Below are positions 20,508 to 28,247 of a stretch of 64,000 nt of DNA, in pieces. This DNA comes from Micromonospora phaseoli. Lineage in GTDB: Bacteria > Actinomycetota > Actinomycetes > Mycobacteriales > Micromonosporaceae. Below the pieces are notes generated by a model. The model was not told the origin of the DNA and ran no database searches. It was given only the letters and a program-made list of their open reading frames with translations. The position numbers and the translations under genes are program-made. The stretch lies in NCBI RefSeq assembly GCF_900109115.1, contig NZ_FNYV01000015.1:62001-126000 (forward strand). The letters are read 5' to 3'. Within the stretch, counting starts at the first letter, position 1; every line of letters starts with the position of its first letter.

Positions 20508-20548
20508 CGGTCGACCACGTCACGCCATGCTGTCGGCAGCGTCGACCG
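20508..20548. terminator. Bidirectional hairpin between convergent genes
   Basis: CGGTCGAC (20508-20515) pairs with GTCGACCG (20541-20548). A nested GCTG-TCGG-CAGC tetraloop hairpin sits at 20529-20540. It begins immediately after the hydrolase stop and ends just before the convergent gene's stop. Confidence 0.55.
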
Positions 20549-20549
20549 A

Positions 20550-21584
20550 TCAGTCCGGCTGGTCCACCGTGTTAGGGATGAGCAGGACCCGCCACTCGCC
20601 GGTGAAGTGCTCGGGTACGACCTCGACGGTCACCTGCTCGCCCGGGTTCAGGTCCAGACCGAAGTCCTCCTTCCACCCCAGATCGCGGTCGCCCTGGAGG
20701 CCGACGCCGACGGGCTCGTAGTCCCACCACTCGGTGGTGGTGATCTCGACATCGTCGATCCGCACCCGTAGCCGCCCGGGCGTCTGGGTGACCAGGTCGA
20801 TGTGGCTGAGCGTGCGCCAGGACAGCGTCTGGCTGATGGTCCGGGTCGGGTCGGCCGGGTCCGAGCGTAGGGTGACGACATACGGGCACAGTGCACCCAC
20901 ACACTCGGTCTGTTCGTCGAGCGAGGGCAGTGGCCCCGGCGGCCGGGCCGGCAACGGGTACTCGTCGAACGGGACCCGCTCGCCGACGGCAAGCCCGAAC
21001 ATGCCATGCTCCGGAACCACGGTCGGCGGGTTCTGCTCTGCCGCGGCGTCGCGAGCGCCGGTGATCGTCATGGTGAAGGTGACCGGCTTACCGACCTTCA
21101 CGCCCAGTTCGGCCCAGTCCTCCGGCCCCTGTTGGCCGACGCAGCCACCCGTACCGAAGACGCGGCCGTCGACGCCGATCGCCGAGTCCAGCAGGATGCC
21201 GTCGTCGATGCCGTCGCAGCGGTGGAAGAGGACGAGGTCGAGAGTGGTCGGCACGACCGTCACCTCGACGCGACGCTCCGGCAGGACGGCCACCGCCTCT
21301 CCGGTCACCCTCGTCCCCTTGAAGTACTCCGGGAATCCCTCGATCAGGCCGGTGGGCGACGGACTGACCGCCGGCGTGGGCGCGACATCCCGCCGAGACG
21401 CGGGCACGGCGACGGCGACGGCGACCAGCACCAGCGCGACCGTGCTGGTCAAGGCCATGATCCGCAGCCGGCGCCGCGCGGCCACCTTGGCGCGTACGCC
21501 ATGCAGGCGCAGGTGGTGGACGGTCAGCTCGGTCGAGTCGGCGGAGCGCTCGTCGAGGACCTGCCTGAGGTCGCTGAGGTTCAT
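20550..21584 (-). CDS. Single-pass membrane protein, partner of second SigE-type sigma factor
   Basis: A 344-residue protein. A cytoplasmic N-terminal helical segment (LSDLRQVLDERSADSTELTV) is followed by one membrane helix (IMALTSTVALVLVAVAVAVP) and a large outer domain with six Cys, one pair spaced as ECVGALCPY. The ATG overlaps the sigma stop codon (ATGA). Position and topology fit an anti-sigma or sensor partner, but no known anti-sigma zinc motif is seen. It differs from the TolB-like partner of the first SigE factor, though both share the short N-terminal helical segment and the coupling. Confidence 0.85.
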   Translation of the reverse strand: MNLSDLRQVLDERSADSTELTVHHLRLHGVRAKVAARRRLRIMALTSTVALVLVAVAVAVPASRRDVAPTPAVSPSPTGLIEGFPEYFKGTRVTGEAVAVLPERRVEVTVVPTTLDLVLFHRCDGIDDGILLDSAIGVDGRVFGTGGCVGQQGPEDWAELGVKVGKPVTFTMTITGARDAAAEQNPPTVVPEHGMFGLAVGERVPFDEYPLPARPPGPLPSLDEQTECVGALCPYVVTLRSDPADPTRTISQTLSWRTLSHIDLVTQTPGRLRVRIDDVEITTTEWWDYEPVGVGLQGDRDLGWKEDFGLDLNPGEQVTVEVVPEHFTGEWRVLLIPNTVDQPD

Positions 21585-22078
21585 CGCGGCGTCCCTTCCG
21601 GCGCGAGCGTCTCGTCGAGTCGCAGCTTGGCCAGCGCCCGGCTCGCCTGGCTCTTGACCGTGCCGATCGAGCAGCCGAGGGCACCGGCGATCTCGGCCTC
21701 CGACAGGTCCTCGAAGTACCGCAGCACCAGCACGGCCCGCTGCCGGCGGGGCAGCCGACCCAGCGCCCGCCAGAGCCGGTCCCGGTCGTCGAAGCCCAGG
21801 TGCGGGTCCTGCGCGGTGGCCGCCTCGGGCAGGTCGGCGGTGGGCAGTTCGCCGCGCCACCTCCGCCGCCACCACGAGGCGTACGCGTTGACGATGATCC
21901 GCCGCACGTACGGCTCGGGGTCGCCCTCGATGCGCCGCCACGACTCCCAGGCCCGCGCCAGCGCGGTCTGCAGCAGGTCCTCGGCCAGCGCCCAGTCCCG
22001 GGTCAGCAGAAAGGCGGTACGCAGCAGCCGCGGTGATCGGCTGGCGACGAAGTCGTCGAACCCGACTGGTGTGTCCAC
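21581..22078 (-). CDS. SigE-family ECF RNA polymerase sigma factor (second copy)
   Basis: A 165-residue group 4 sigma factor. Region 2 is AFLLTRDWALAEDLLQTALA with IEGDPEPYVRRIIVNAYASW. Region 4 is LGRLPRRQRAVLVLRYFEDL and SEAEIAGALGCSIGTVKSQA. The GTG start follows GGGGAAGG by 8 bases. It is clearly homologous to the factor at 16422-16925 and, like it, overlaps its downstream membrane gene by four bases. Its regulon cannot be predicted here. Confidence 0.93.
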   Translation of the reverse strand: MDTPVGFDDFVASRSPRLLRTAFLLTRDWALAEDLLQTALARAWESWRRIEGDPEPYVRRIIVNAYASWWRRRWRGELPTADLPEAATAQDPHLGFDDRDRLWRALGRLPRRQRAVLVLRYFEDLSEAEIAGALGCSIGTVKSQASRALAKLRLDETLAPEGTPR

Positions 22079-22103
22079 GTAGCCGCCTTCCCCGCCCCAT
22101 CGG

Positions 22104-23120
22104 TCACGAGGTAATACCGACCGCGCCCCGGGAAAGGTTGCCCGACGCGGCCCCGGCGGTGCCCCGGATCGCTCCGTACGCGTCGCGCAGCCGGCCGCCG
22201 CCGCGCCGGTTGCCGACCGCCACCACCTCGGCGAGCATGGACAGCGCCGTCTCGGCGAGCGAGGCGGCACCCAGGTCCAGGCCGGCGGGGCCACTGAGCC
22301 GGTCGAGGCCGGGCAGGCCCGCCAGCCGGTCCAGCCGCCGGGCGTGGGTCTCCCGGCTGCCCAGCGCGCCCACATAGCCGGCCGCCCCGGCGAGCGCGGC
22401 CCGGATCGCCCGGTCGTCGATCCGCGGGTCGTGGGTCACCACCAGCACCGCGTCGCGGGTGCTCAGCGGTGCGGCGGCCAGCCACTCCTCCGGCCACCCG
22501 CAGATCACGTCGTCGGCCGCCGGCACCCGCTCCCGCTGGGCGTACGCGGGTCGCGGGTCGACCACCACCACCCGGTGACCCATCGACACCGCCAGCGCGG
22601 CCAGCGCGGCGGCCAGGTCCGTGGCGCCCACCAGCAGCAGCAGGGGACCGGGGTGCAACTCCTCGACGAAGTGTTCCCCGCTGCCCGGCAGCCCGTCCCG
22701 GCTCGCCGCCGTCGACCAACGGAACGGATCCCGCAGTTCGACCCCGAGCGTGAGTGGGCGACGGGTGGCCAGCGCCGCGCCGATGGCCGCGTACACACCG
22801 CCGGCGGGCACCGGGCAGATCAGCACGCCCAGCTCGCCGGCGCAGACCGGGGCGGGCTCCCAGGGCATCAGGTCCGCTCCGGGGCTGATCACGGTGAGGT
22901 GGGGGCGGGCTCCGTCGAGCACCTCGCGGGCCTCGGCGAGCAGGGTTGCCTCCACGCAGCCGCCCGAGACCGAGCCCGTCCAGCCGCCGTCCGAGGCCAC
23001 CGCCATGGTGGCGCCCAGTGGTCGCGAGCCCGGGCCGGCGCGGCGCACCAACCGGGCCAGCACGACCCGCTGGCCGGCGCGGCGCCGCTGCTCGACGAAC
23101 GGCCACACCTCCGCCAACAT
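22104..23120 (-). CDS. XdhC/CoxI-family molybdenum hydroxylase maturation protein
   Basis: A 338-residue cytoplasmic protein. The N-terminal XdhC_CoxI domain includes LARLVRRAGPGSRPLGATMA and GSVSGGCVEATLLAEA with the conserved Cys. The C-terminal Rossmann domain includes GATDLAAALAALAVSMGHRV and VLVVTHDPRIDDRAI, then GYVGALGSRETHARR. Such proteins bind the molybdenum cofactor and sulfurate or insert it (PaoD/XdhC). GGAGGTG precedes the ATG. It is transcribed divergently from the hydroxylase small subunit across an AT-rich 126-bp gap, suggesting shared control. Confidence 0.93.
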   Translation of the reverse strand: MLAEVWPFVEQRRRAGQRVVLARLVRRAGPGSRPLGATMAVASDGGWTGSVSGGCVEATLLAEAREVLDGARPHLTVISPGADLMPWEPAPVCAGELGVLICPVPAGGVYAAIGAALATRRPLTLGVELRDPFRWSTAASRDGLPGSGEHFVEELHPGPLLLLVGATDLAAALAALAVSMGHRVVVVDPRPAYAQRERVPAADDVICGWPEEWLAAAPLSTRDAVLVVTHDPRIDDRAIRAALAGAAGYVGALGSRETHARRLDRLAGLPGLDRLSGPAGLDLGAASLAETALSMLAEVVAVGNRRGGGRLRDAYGAIRGTAGAASGNLSRGAVGITS

Positions 23121-23246
23121 GTGCCGCACCTCCAGCCGCGAACCACTTGCGTACCTTTTTATATATTTTATTGGACTTGGGGATGGTAATCCGGTCAATG
23201 GCGATAGCTTGGTCCGCGACCCACGATCACCCGAGGGCGGGACATC
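23121..23246. promoter_or_regulatory. AT-rich divergent promoter region
   Basis: Within a genome of about 70 percent GC, bases 23153-23175 are almost purely A/T (TTTTTATATATTTTATTGG). The region lies between the divergent xdhC-like and [2Fe-2S] subunit genes and probably contains both promoters or a regulator site. No exact -35/-10 pair is claimed. Confidence 0.55.
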
Positions 23247-23777
23247 ATGGATACCGAGATCACGCTTCGCGTCGACGGCGCCGACCACCGACTCACCGTC
23301 GACACCCGGACCACGCTGCTCGACGCGCTCCGCGAACGGCTGGGCAACACAAGCCCCAAGAAGGGCTGCGACCACGGCCAGTGCGGCGCCTGCACGGTGC
23401 TGCTGGACGGACGGCGCGCCAACAGCTGCCTCGCGCTTGCGGTGGCGCACGACGGCGCCGAGATCGTCACCGCCGACGGACTCGCGGTCGACGGTCAGCT
23501 GCATCCCGTACAACGCAGCTTCATCGAGCACGACGCCTTCCAGTGTGGCTACTGCACCCCCGGACAGATCGTCTCCGCCGTCGCCCTGCTCGACGAGGCG
23601 GCGGCGGGCTGGCCGAGCGCGGTCACCTTCGACCGGCCCGACGGCGCGCCGGACACCGGTCCGATCGACGTGGCCGGCGAACCCGACGAGATCCAGGAAC
23701 GGATGAGCGGCAACCTGTGCCGCTGTGCCGCGTACGCCAACATGGTGCCCGCGATCCAGGAGGTGGCCCGCTCATGA
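23247..23777 (+). CDS. Molybdenum hydroxylase [2Fe-2S] subunit (PaoA/XdhA-like)
   Basis: A 176-residue electron-transfer subunit. The plant-type [2Fe-2S] cluster ligands are Cys41, Cys46, Cys49 and Cys61 (GCDHGQCGAC ... NSC). The second, hydroxylase-specific cluster has Cys100, Cys103 (QCGYC), Cys157 and Cys159 (NLCRC). All eight ligands are present. There is no Tat signal, so the complex is cytoplasmic, unlike E. coli PaoABC. It overlaps the FAD subunit gene by ATGA. Confidence 0.95.
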   Translation: MDTEITLRVDGADHRLTVDTRTTLLDALRERLGNTSPKKGCDHGQCGACTVLLDGRRANSCLALAVAHDGAEIVTADGLAVDGQLHPVQRSFIEHDAFQCGYCTPGQIVSAVALLDEAAAGWPSAVTFDRPDGAPDTGPIDVAGEPDEIQERMSGNLCRCAAYANMVPAIQEVARS

Positions 23778-24757
23778 GGCCGTTCCGCTACGAGCGCGCC
23801 ACCGACCCGGCCGGCGCGGTCGCGCTGCTGGCCCGCTCCCCGCAGGCGGCGTTCCTCGGCGGCGGCACCAACCTGGTCGACCTGATGAAGCTCGACGTGG
23901 CCCGCCCCGACCTGCTGGTGGACCTCCGTGGGGTGACCTCCCGGACGATCGAGGAACTGCCCGACGGCGGGGTACGCGTCGGCGCCGGAGTCTCCAACAG
24001 CGACCTGGCCGCCGACCCGCTGATCCGTCGCCGTTGTCCGGTGGTGGCCCAGGCCGTGCTGGGCGGCGCCTCCACCCAACTGCGCAACCTGGCCACCGTC
24101 GGCGGCAACCTGCTGCAACGCACCCGTTGCGGCTACTTCCAGGACGTCAGCACCGCCTGCAACAAGCGGGAGCCCGGCACCGGCTGTTCCGCGATCGAGG
24201 GACACAACCGGGATCTGGCCGTCCTCGGCTCCTCGCCGGACTGCATCGCCACCCACCCGTCGGACCTGGCCGTCGCGCTGGTCGCGGTGGATGCCGCCGT
24301 GCGGACCGTCGGCCCGGACGGCAGCCGGGTCATCCCGCTCACCGAGCTGCACCGTCTGCCCGGATCCGACCCGCAACACGACAACGTGCTGGCCCACGGA
24401 GAACTGATCACCGCCGTGGACCTGCCGCCGCTACCGTTCGCCGCGAACTCCCGCTACCGCAAGATCCGCGACCGGGCGTCGTACGCGTTCGCCCTGGTCT
24501 CGGTGGCCGCCGCGGTCGACCTGGTCGACGGGCAGGTACGCGACGTGCGGATCGCGCTCGGCGGCGTGGCGCACAAGCCCTGGCGGGCCACCCGGGCCGA
24601 GGATCTGCTGCGCGGCGGTCCGCTCACCGAGCAGCGGCTGCGCCGGGCGGCGGAGGCGGAGCTCGTCGACGCCCGACCGCAGTCGGACAACGCCTTCAAG
24701 GTCCCGCTGGCCCGCAACGCCATCGTCCGCACCCTGCTGGACCTGGCCGGCGAGTGA
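23774..24757 (+). CDS. Molybdenum hydroxylase FAD subunit with extra Fe-S motif (PaoB-like)
   Basis: A 327-residue FAD-binding subunit of the CO dehydrogenase medium-chain family. FAD motifs are FLGGGTNLVDLMK and QLRNLATVGGNLLQRT. A Cys-rich insertion follows with Cys119, Cys129, Cys138 and Cys157 (TRCGYF, ACNKREPGTGC, SPDCIATHPSD). The same insertion carries a [4Fe-4S] cluster in E. coli PaoB and marks aldehyde-oxidoreductase-type rather than classical xanthine dehydrogenase complexes. It is coupled to the [2Fe-2S] gene. The large subunit gene does not follow; a sulfotransferase-like gene on the other strand does. Confidence 0.93.
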   Translation: MRPFRYERATDPAGAVALLARSPQAAFLGGGTNLVDLMKLDVARPDLLVDLRGVTSRTIEELPDGGVRVGAGVSNSDLAADPLIRRRCPVVAQAVLGGASTQLRNLATVGGNLLQRTRCGYFQDVSTACNKREPGTGCSAIEGHNRDLAVLGSSPDCIATHPSDLAVALVAVDAAVRTVGPDGSRVIPLTELHRLPGSDPQHDNVLAHGELITAVDLPPLPFAANSRYRKIRDRASYAFALVSVAAAVDLVDGQVRDVRIALGGVAHKPWRATRAEDLLRGGPLTEQRLRRAAEAELVDARPQSDNAFKVPLARNAIVRTLLDLAGE

Positions 24758-24772
24758 CCCAGACAGACCTGG

Positions 24773-25876
24773 CTATGTGTCGCGGCGGGTGGCGAGGCGT
24801 AGTCGACGTTTTACGCCGCCGGCCGCCCTGGCCCGCAGGCGGGACAGGACCTCCTCGGGCTGCCGGTCCGCCCGCCGGTCGAGGGACTCGGCGTGGCCAA
24901 GCATGCCGACGATCGTCTCGACCGCCACCCGGAGCAGCTGCCCGTCGTCGAGCTCGTCGGGGCTGGTGGTCTGTCTCATCGTGGTGGGCCGCAGCTCGTC
25001 GAGATCCCCGACGACCTGGCACGGGTAGTCCTGGAGCTCCTTGATCTGCTGCTCCGCGAGGTCTCGCACCCACTCGGCCCGGTCCAGGCCGACACCGAAC
25101 TTCAGCTCGTTGCCGCGCTCCTTGAGCACCGCGTCGACCAGATGTCGGTGCACGACCTTCTGGTAGGGCGTCCGGAGCGGATAACTGTCGCCCAGGGCGA
25201 GGTTGACGCGACGGAGCAGTTCGATCTCGGCGGCGCCGAGCGACGGATTCGAGGTGGGCTCCGCCAGCTCACACAGGCCGTCGGGAATCCCCATGATCTG
25301 GGCGAAGCGCCGCCACAGCAGGTGTCGTGGGGCGCCGGCGGGAGGCACCGTCACCAGGTAACGCCGCTCCGCCGGGACCAGGTCGCCCCACCGGCGCAGC
25401 ATGTGGGGTGCCGTGTGCCTACTCCAGAACACGTCGGCCTTGCCCTGTTCCACGGCGCGCATGAACGCGCCGAAGCGCCAACCGCTACGGGCCCGGATGC
25501 TCTGTTGCCAGAACGACGGGAAGGTACGCCACAGGTCCCGTCCCGCCGCGATGACGTGTACCTCGGCGGGTTGCAGGCTCTCCACCGCCCGGGCGGCCTG
25601 CGCGTCGTCCGCCGCACCGAGCCCTTCGTTACTGATGATCACGTCGCCGGGCCACTTGCGGGCCTTCGCCGCCAGCCGGTCCCACGTCCAGTAGACGTCG
25701 GCGTCCCGCCAGGACGCCGCACGCAGGTCGGCCATGGCCTGGTCCTGAGCCACCGCGCTGCCCGGCAACAGAAAGCCGGCGTCATTCAATACGCTGTGGT
25801 TGTTCCAGAGGACGTTCTGCACATAGGTGCTTCCCGTCTTCGGCGCGCCGATGTGCAAATAGACGCGTCTGGCCAT
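24773..25876 (-). CDS. Sulfotransferase-like protein
   Basis: A 367-residue P-loop protein. The 5'-phosphosulfate-binding loop is HIGAPKTGSTYVQ (residues 8-20), and a 3'-phosphate-like element follows in HVIAAGRDLWRTFPSFWQQS. The rest is divergent, with a basic C-terminus. PAPS-dependent sulfation of a small molecule or glycan is inferred. It lies between the two halves of the molybdenum hydroxylase locus, 15 bases from the FAD gene stop on the opposite strand. The AT-richer 180 bp upstream, and its somewhat lower GC than its neighbours, suggest insertion by transfer. It has no evident functional link to the hydroxylase. Confidence 0.75.
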   Translation of the reverse strand: MARRVYLHIGAPKTGSTYVQNVLWNNHSVLNDAGFLLPGSAVAQDQAMADLRAASWRDADVYWTWDRLAAKARKWPGDVIISNEGLGAADDAQAARAVESLQPAEVHVIAAGRDLWRTFPSFWQQSIRARSGWRFGAFMRAVEQGKADVFWSRHTAPHMLRRWGDLVPAERRYLVTVPPAGAPRHLLWRRFAQIMGIPDGLCELAEPTSNPSLGAAEIELLRRVNLALGDSYPLRTPYQKVVHRHLVDAVLKERGNELKFGVGLDRAEWVRDLAEQQIKELQDYPCQVVGDLDELRPTTMRQTTSPDELDDGQLLRVAVETIVGMLGHAESLDRRADRQPEEVLSRLRARAAGGVKRRLRLATRRDT

Positions 25877-26057
25877 GCCGCCTCCCAGGCACCGTCACCT
25901 TGTCGACCGAAGTGGTCAGGTATGCGGAGCACAGGGTGGCACACCACAGACGCGCGCCGAAACAGCGGGCGCTGGCAAATCTGCGAGGTAAATCCCGCGG
26001 CATCAAAGAATGTATCCGAATGGAATTCCAGATGAACATCGAGCCGTTGCCGACACG

Positions 26058-28145
26058 TCAGGAGTCAAGGAGCTTGTCCAGGGTGATGGGTAGTTCCCGA
26101 ACCCGTACGCCGGTGGCGTGGTGCACCGCGTTGGCAATGGCCGCCGCCGCACCGACGATGCCGATCTCACCGGCGCCCTTGATCCCGAGCGGGTTGAGCT
26201 GACTGTCCTCATCGAGGACCCAGTGCGCCTGGACCGCCGGCACGTCGGCGTTGCTGCTGAAGTGATAGCTGGCCAGATCGTGGTTGACCCAGATGCCGTA
26301 CCGGTGGTCGAACACACCCGCCTCGTGCAGCGCCATCGACAGTCCCATGGTCATCCCGCCGATGAGCTGACTGCGCAGGGTGGCCGGGTTCACCACCCGG
26401 CCGACGGCGAAGACGCCGAGTTGACGCAGCACCCGGAGCTCGCCGGTCTCGGAGTCCACCCGCACCTCGGCGAAGTGCGCCCCGTGCGCGAAGCGCGGCA
26501 GCGTGCTCTGCGCCGCCACCTCCTCCTCGGTGTTCACCTCGACGAACAATCCCTCGGCCGGCACGCTGCCGCGCAGCTCGGCGATCCGGTCGCACAGCCG
26601 CTCGCAGGCGCGCACCACCGCCCAGCTCCACGAGGCCAGGCCCATCGATCCGCCGGCCACGTTCGCCGGTGGCAGGGCGCTGTCGGCCACCTCGATCCGT
26701 ACCCGCTCCGGCAGTGCGCCGAGCGCGTCGGCGGCCACCTGCCACAGCGCGGTACGCGCGCCGGTGCCGATGTCGGTCGCGTTGATGCGTACCTCGAAGG
26801 TGCCGTCCGCCGACGCGGCGGCAGACGCGGCGGCCGGCCGGGCTCGGGTCGGATAGGTGCAGGCGGCCATCCCGGTGCCGAGCAGCCACCGGCCCGCACG
26901 CCGGGCCCGTGGGGTCTGGTCCCGCCCCGCCCAGCCGAACCGCCGGGCGCCGTCGGTGAGGCAGGCGGCCAGGTTGCGGCTGGTGAACGGCTGCCCGCTG
27001 TCGGGGTCGACGGGGGTGTCGTTGCGTAGCCGCAGCTCGACCGGGTCGATCCGGCACGCCAGCGCCAACTCGTCCAGGGCGGACTCCAGCGCGAACGAGC
27101 CCGGGGCGAACCCGGGTGCCCGCATCCAGAACGGCGTGGGTACGTCGAGCCGGGCCAGCCGATGTGTCGAGCGCAGGTTCGCGGTGGCGTACATGTGGCG
27201 GGTGTAGACCGCCGTCTGCTCCGCGAACTCCGTCATCGTCGAGGTCTGGCTGATCGCGTCGTGCCCGACCGCCACGAGTCGCCCGTCCCGGCCGGCACCG
27301 AGCCGGACCCGCTGGATGGTCGGGGTGCGGTAGCCCACCGGCCCGAACATCTGCTGCCGGGTCAACGCCAGCCGCACCGGCCGGTCGACGTGCCGGGCGG
27401 CCAGCGCGGCGAGCACGGTCTGGACCTTGGTGTAGAGCTTGCCGCCGAAGGCCCCGCCGACATGCGGGTTGATGATCCGGATCACGTCCGGTGACAGCCC
27501 GAACAACCGGGCCAGCACCTCCTGCACCGGCGTGGACCCCTGGTTGGAGTCGTGCACCAGCAACCGCCCGTCCTGCCACTGTGCCGTCGAGGCGTGCGGC
27601 TCCATCGGGCTGTTGTGGTAGGCCGGCGTCCGGTAGGTCAGCTCCAGTCGGACCTCCGCGGCGGCGAACCCGGCGTCGAAGTCGCCGACGAGCACGTCCG
27701 TCGGGTAGCTCGGGTTCACGTGGTCGGGCTGGTACAACCCGGGATCCTGCGCGGACAGCTCGGTACGGTGTGGCTGCGCGTCGTAGTCGAGGCGTACCAG
27801 TCGGGCCGCCTCCCGCGCCGCCTCGATGCTCTCGGCGACCACGAGTGCGACCACCTGGCCACGGTAGTGGACGGTCGGCTCCTGCAGACGGAACAGCTCC
27901 GCGTCGACTCCGGTGGCCAGCCGGGGCGCGTTGCCGTGATGCAGCACCGCCAGCACCCCGTCGACCGCGAGCGCGGCCACGGTGTCCACCCGGGTGATCT
28001 CACCCCGCGCGATCGTCGCCTGCACCGCCTGGGCGTACGTGACGCCCTCCACCGGGTACTCCACCGCGTAACGCGCCGTCCCGGTCACCTTGTCGTGGCC
28101 CTCCAGGCGGGTGTGCGGCCGTCCCACCGCGGTGGCCCCGCTCAT
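26058..28145 (-). CDS. Molybdenum hydroxylase large subunit (PaoC-like aldehyde oxidoreductase)
   Basis: A 695-residue molybdopterin-binding subunit. It has the N-terminal a/b hammerhead (GTARYAVEYPVEGVTYAQAV), the Mo-pterin segments PHVGGAFGGKLYTKVQT and GGSMGLASWSWAVV, and the C-terminal catalytic Glu (about 660) in GIKGAGEIGIVGAAAAIANA. The tail HATGVRVRELPITLDKLL is characteristic of PaoC/YagR-type subunits. It likely oxidises aldehydes using a cytidylated cofactor made by the MocA-like protein at 19.0 kb. It is on the opposite strand to its two partner subunits. The ATG at 28145 was preferred over a start 17 codons upstream because the family begins here. Confidence 0.93.
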   Translation of the reverse strand: MSGATAVGRPHTRLEGHDKVTGTARYAVEYPVEGVTYAQAVQATIARGEITRVDTVAALAVDGVLAVLHHGNAPRLATGVDAELFRLQEPTVHYRGQVVALVVAESIEAAREAARLVRLDYDAQPHRTELSAQDPGLYQPDHVNPSYPTDVLVGDFDAGFAAAEVRLELTYRTPAYHNSPMEPHASTAQWQDGRLLVHDSNQGSTPVQEVLARLFGLSPDVIRIINPHVGGAFGGKLYTKVQTVLAALAARHVDRPVRLALTRQQMFGPVGYRTPTIQRVRLGAGRDGRLVAVGHDAISQTSTMTEFAEQTAVYTRHMYATANLRSTHRLARLDVPTPFWMRAPGFAPGSFALESALDELALACRIDPVELRLRNDTPVDPDSGQPFTSRNLAACLTDGARRFGWAGRDQTPRARRAGRWLLGTGMAACTYPTRARPAAASAAASADGTFEVRINATDIGTGARTALWQVAADALGALPERVRIEVADSALPPANVAGGSMGLASWSWAVVRACERLCDRIAELRGSVPAEGLFVEVNTEEEVAAQSTLPRFAHGAHFAEVRVDSETGELRVLRQLGVFAVGRVVNPATLRSQLIGGMTMGLSMALHEAGVFDHRYGIWVNHDLASYHFSSNADVPAVQAHWVLDEDSQLNPLGIKGAGEIGIVGAAAAIANAVHHATGVRVRELPITLDKLLDS

Positions 28146-28247
28146 GGCCGCGTCCCGCCGACGACTGCCGGCCCCCGATCCCACATAGCCGAACAATAGG
28201 GGGCATTCACCCCGCGAAGGCAGCGATCCGAGTCATCTGGGCACGAC

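Noticed and set aside
22104..28145. Classical xanthine dehydrogenase for purine breakdown
   Set aside because: The Cys insertion in the FAD subunit and the PaoC-like large subunit tail favour an aldehyde oxidoreductase, and no urate or allantoin genes are nearby.
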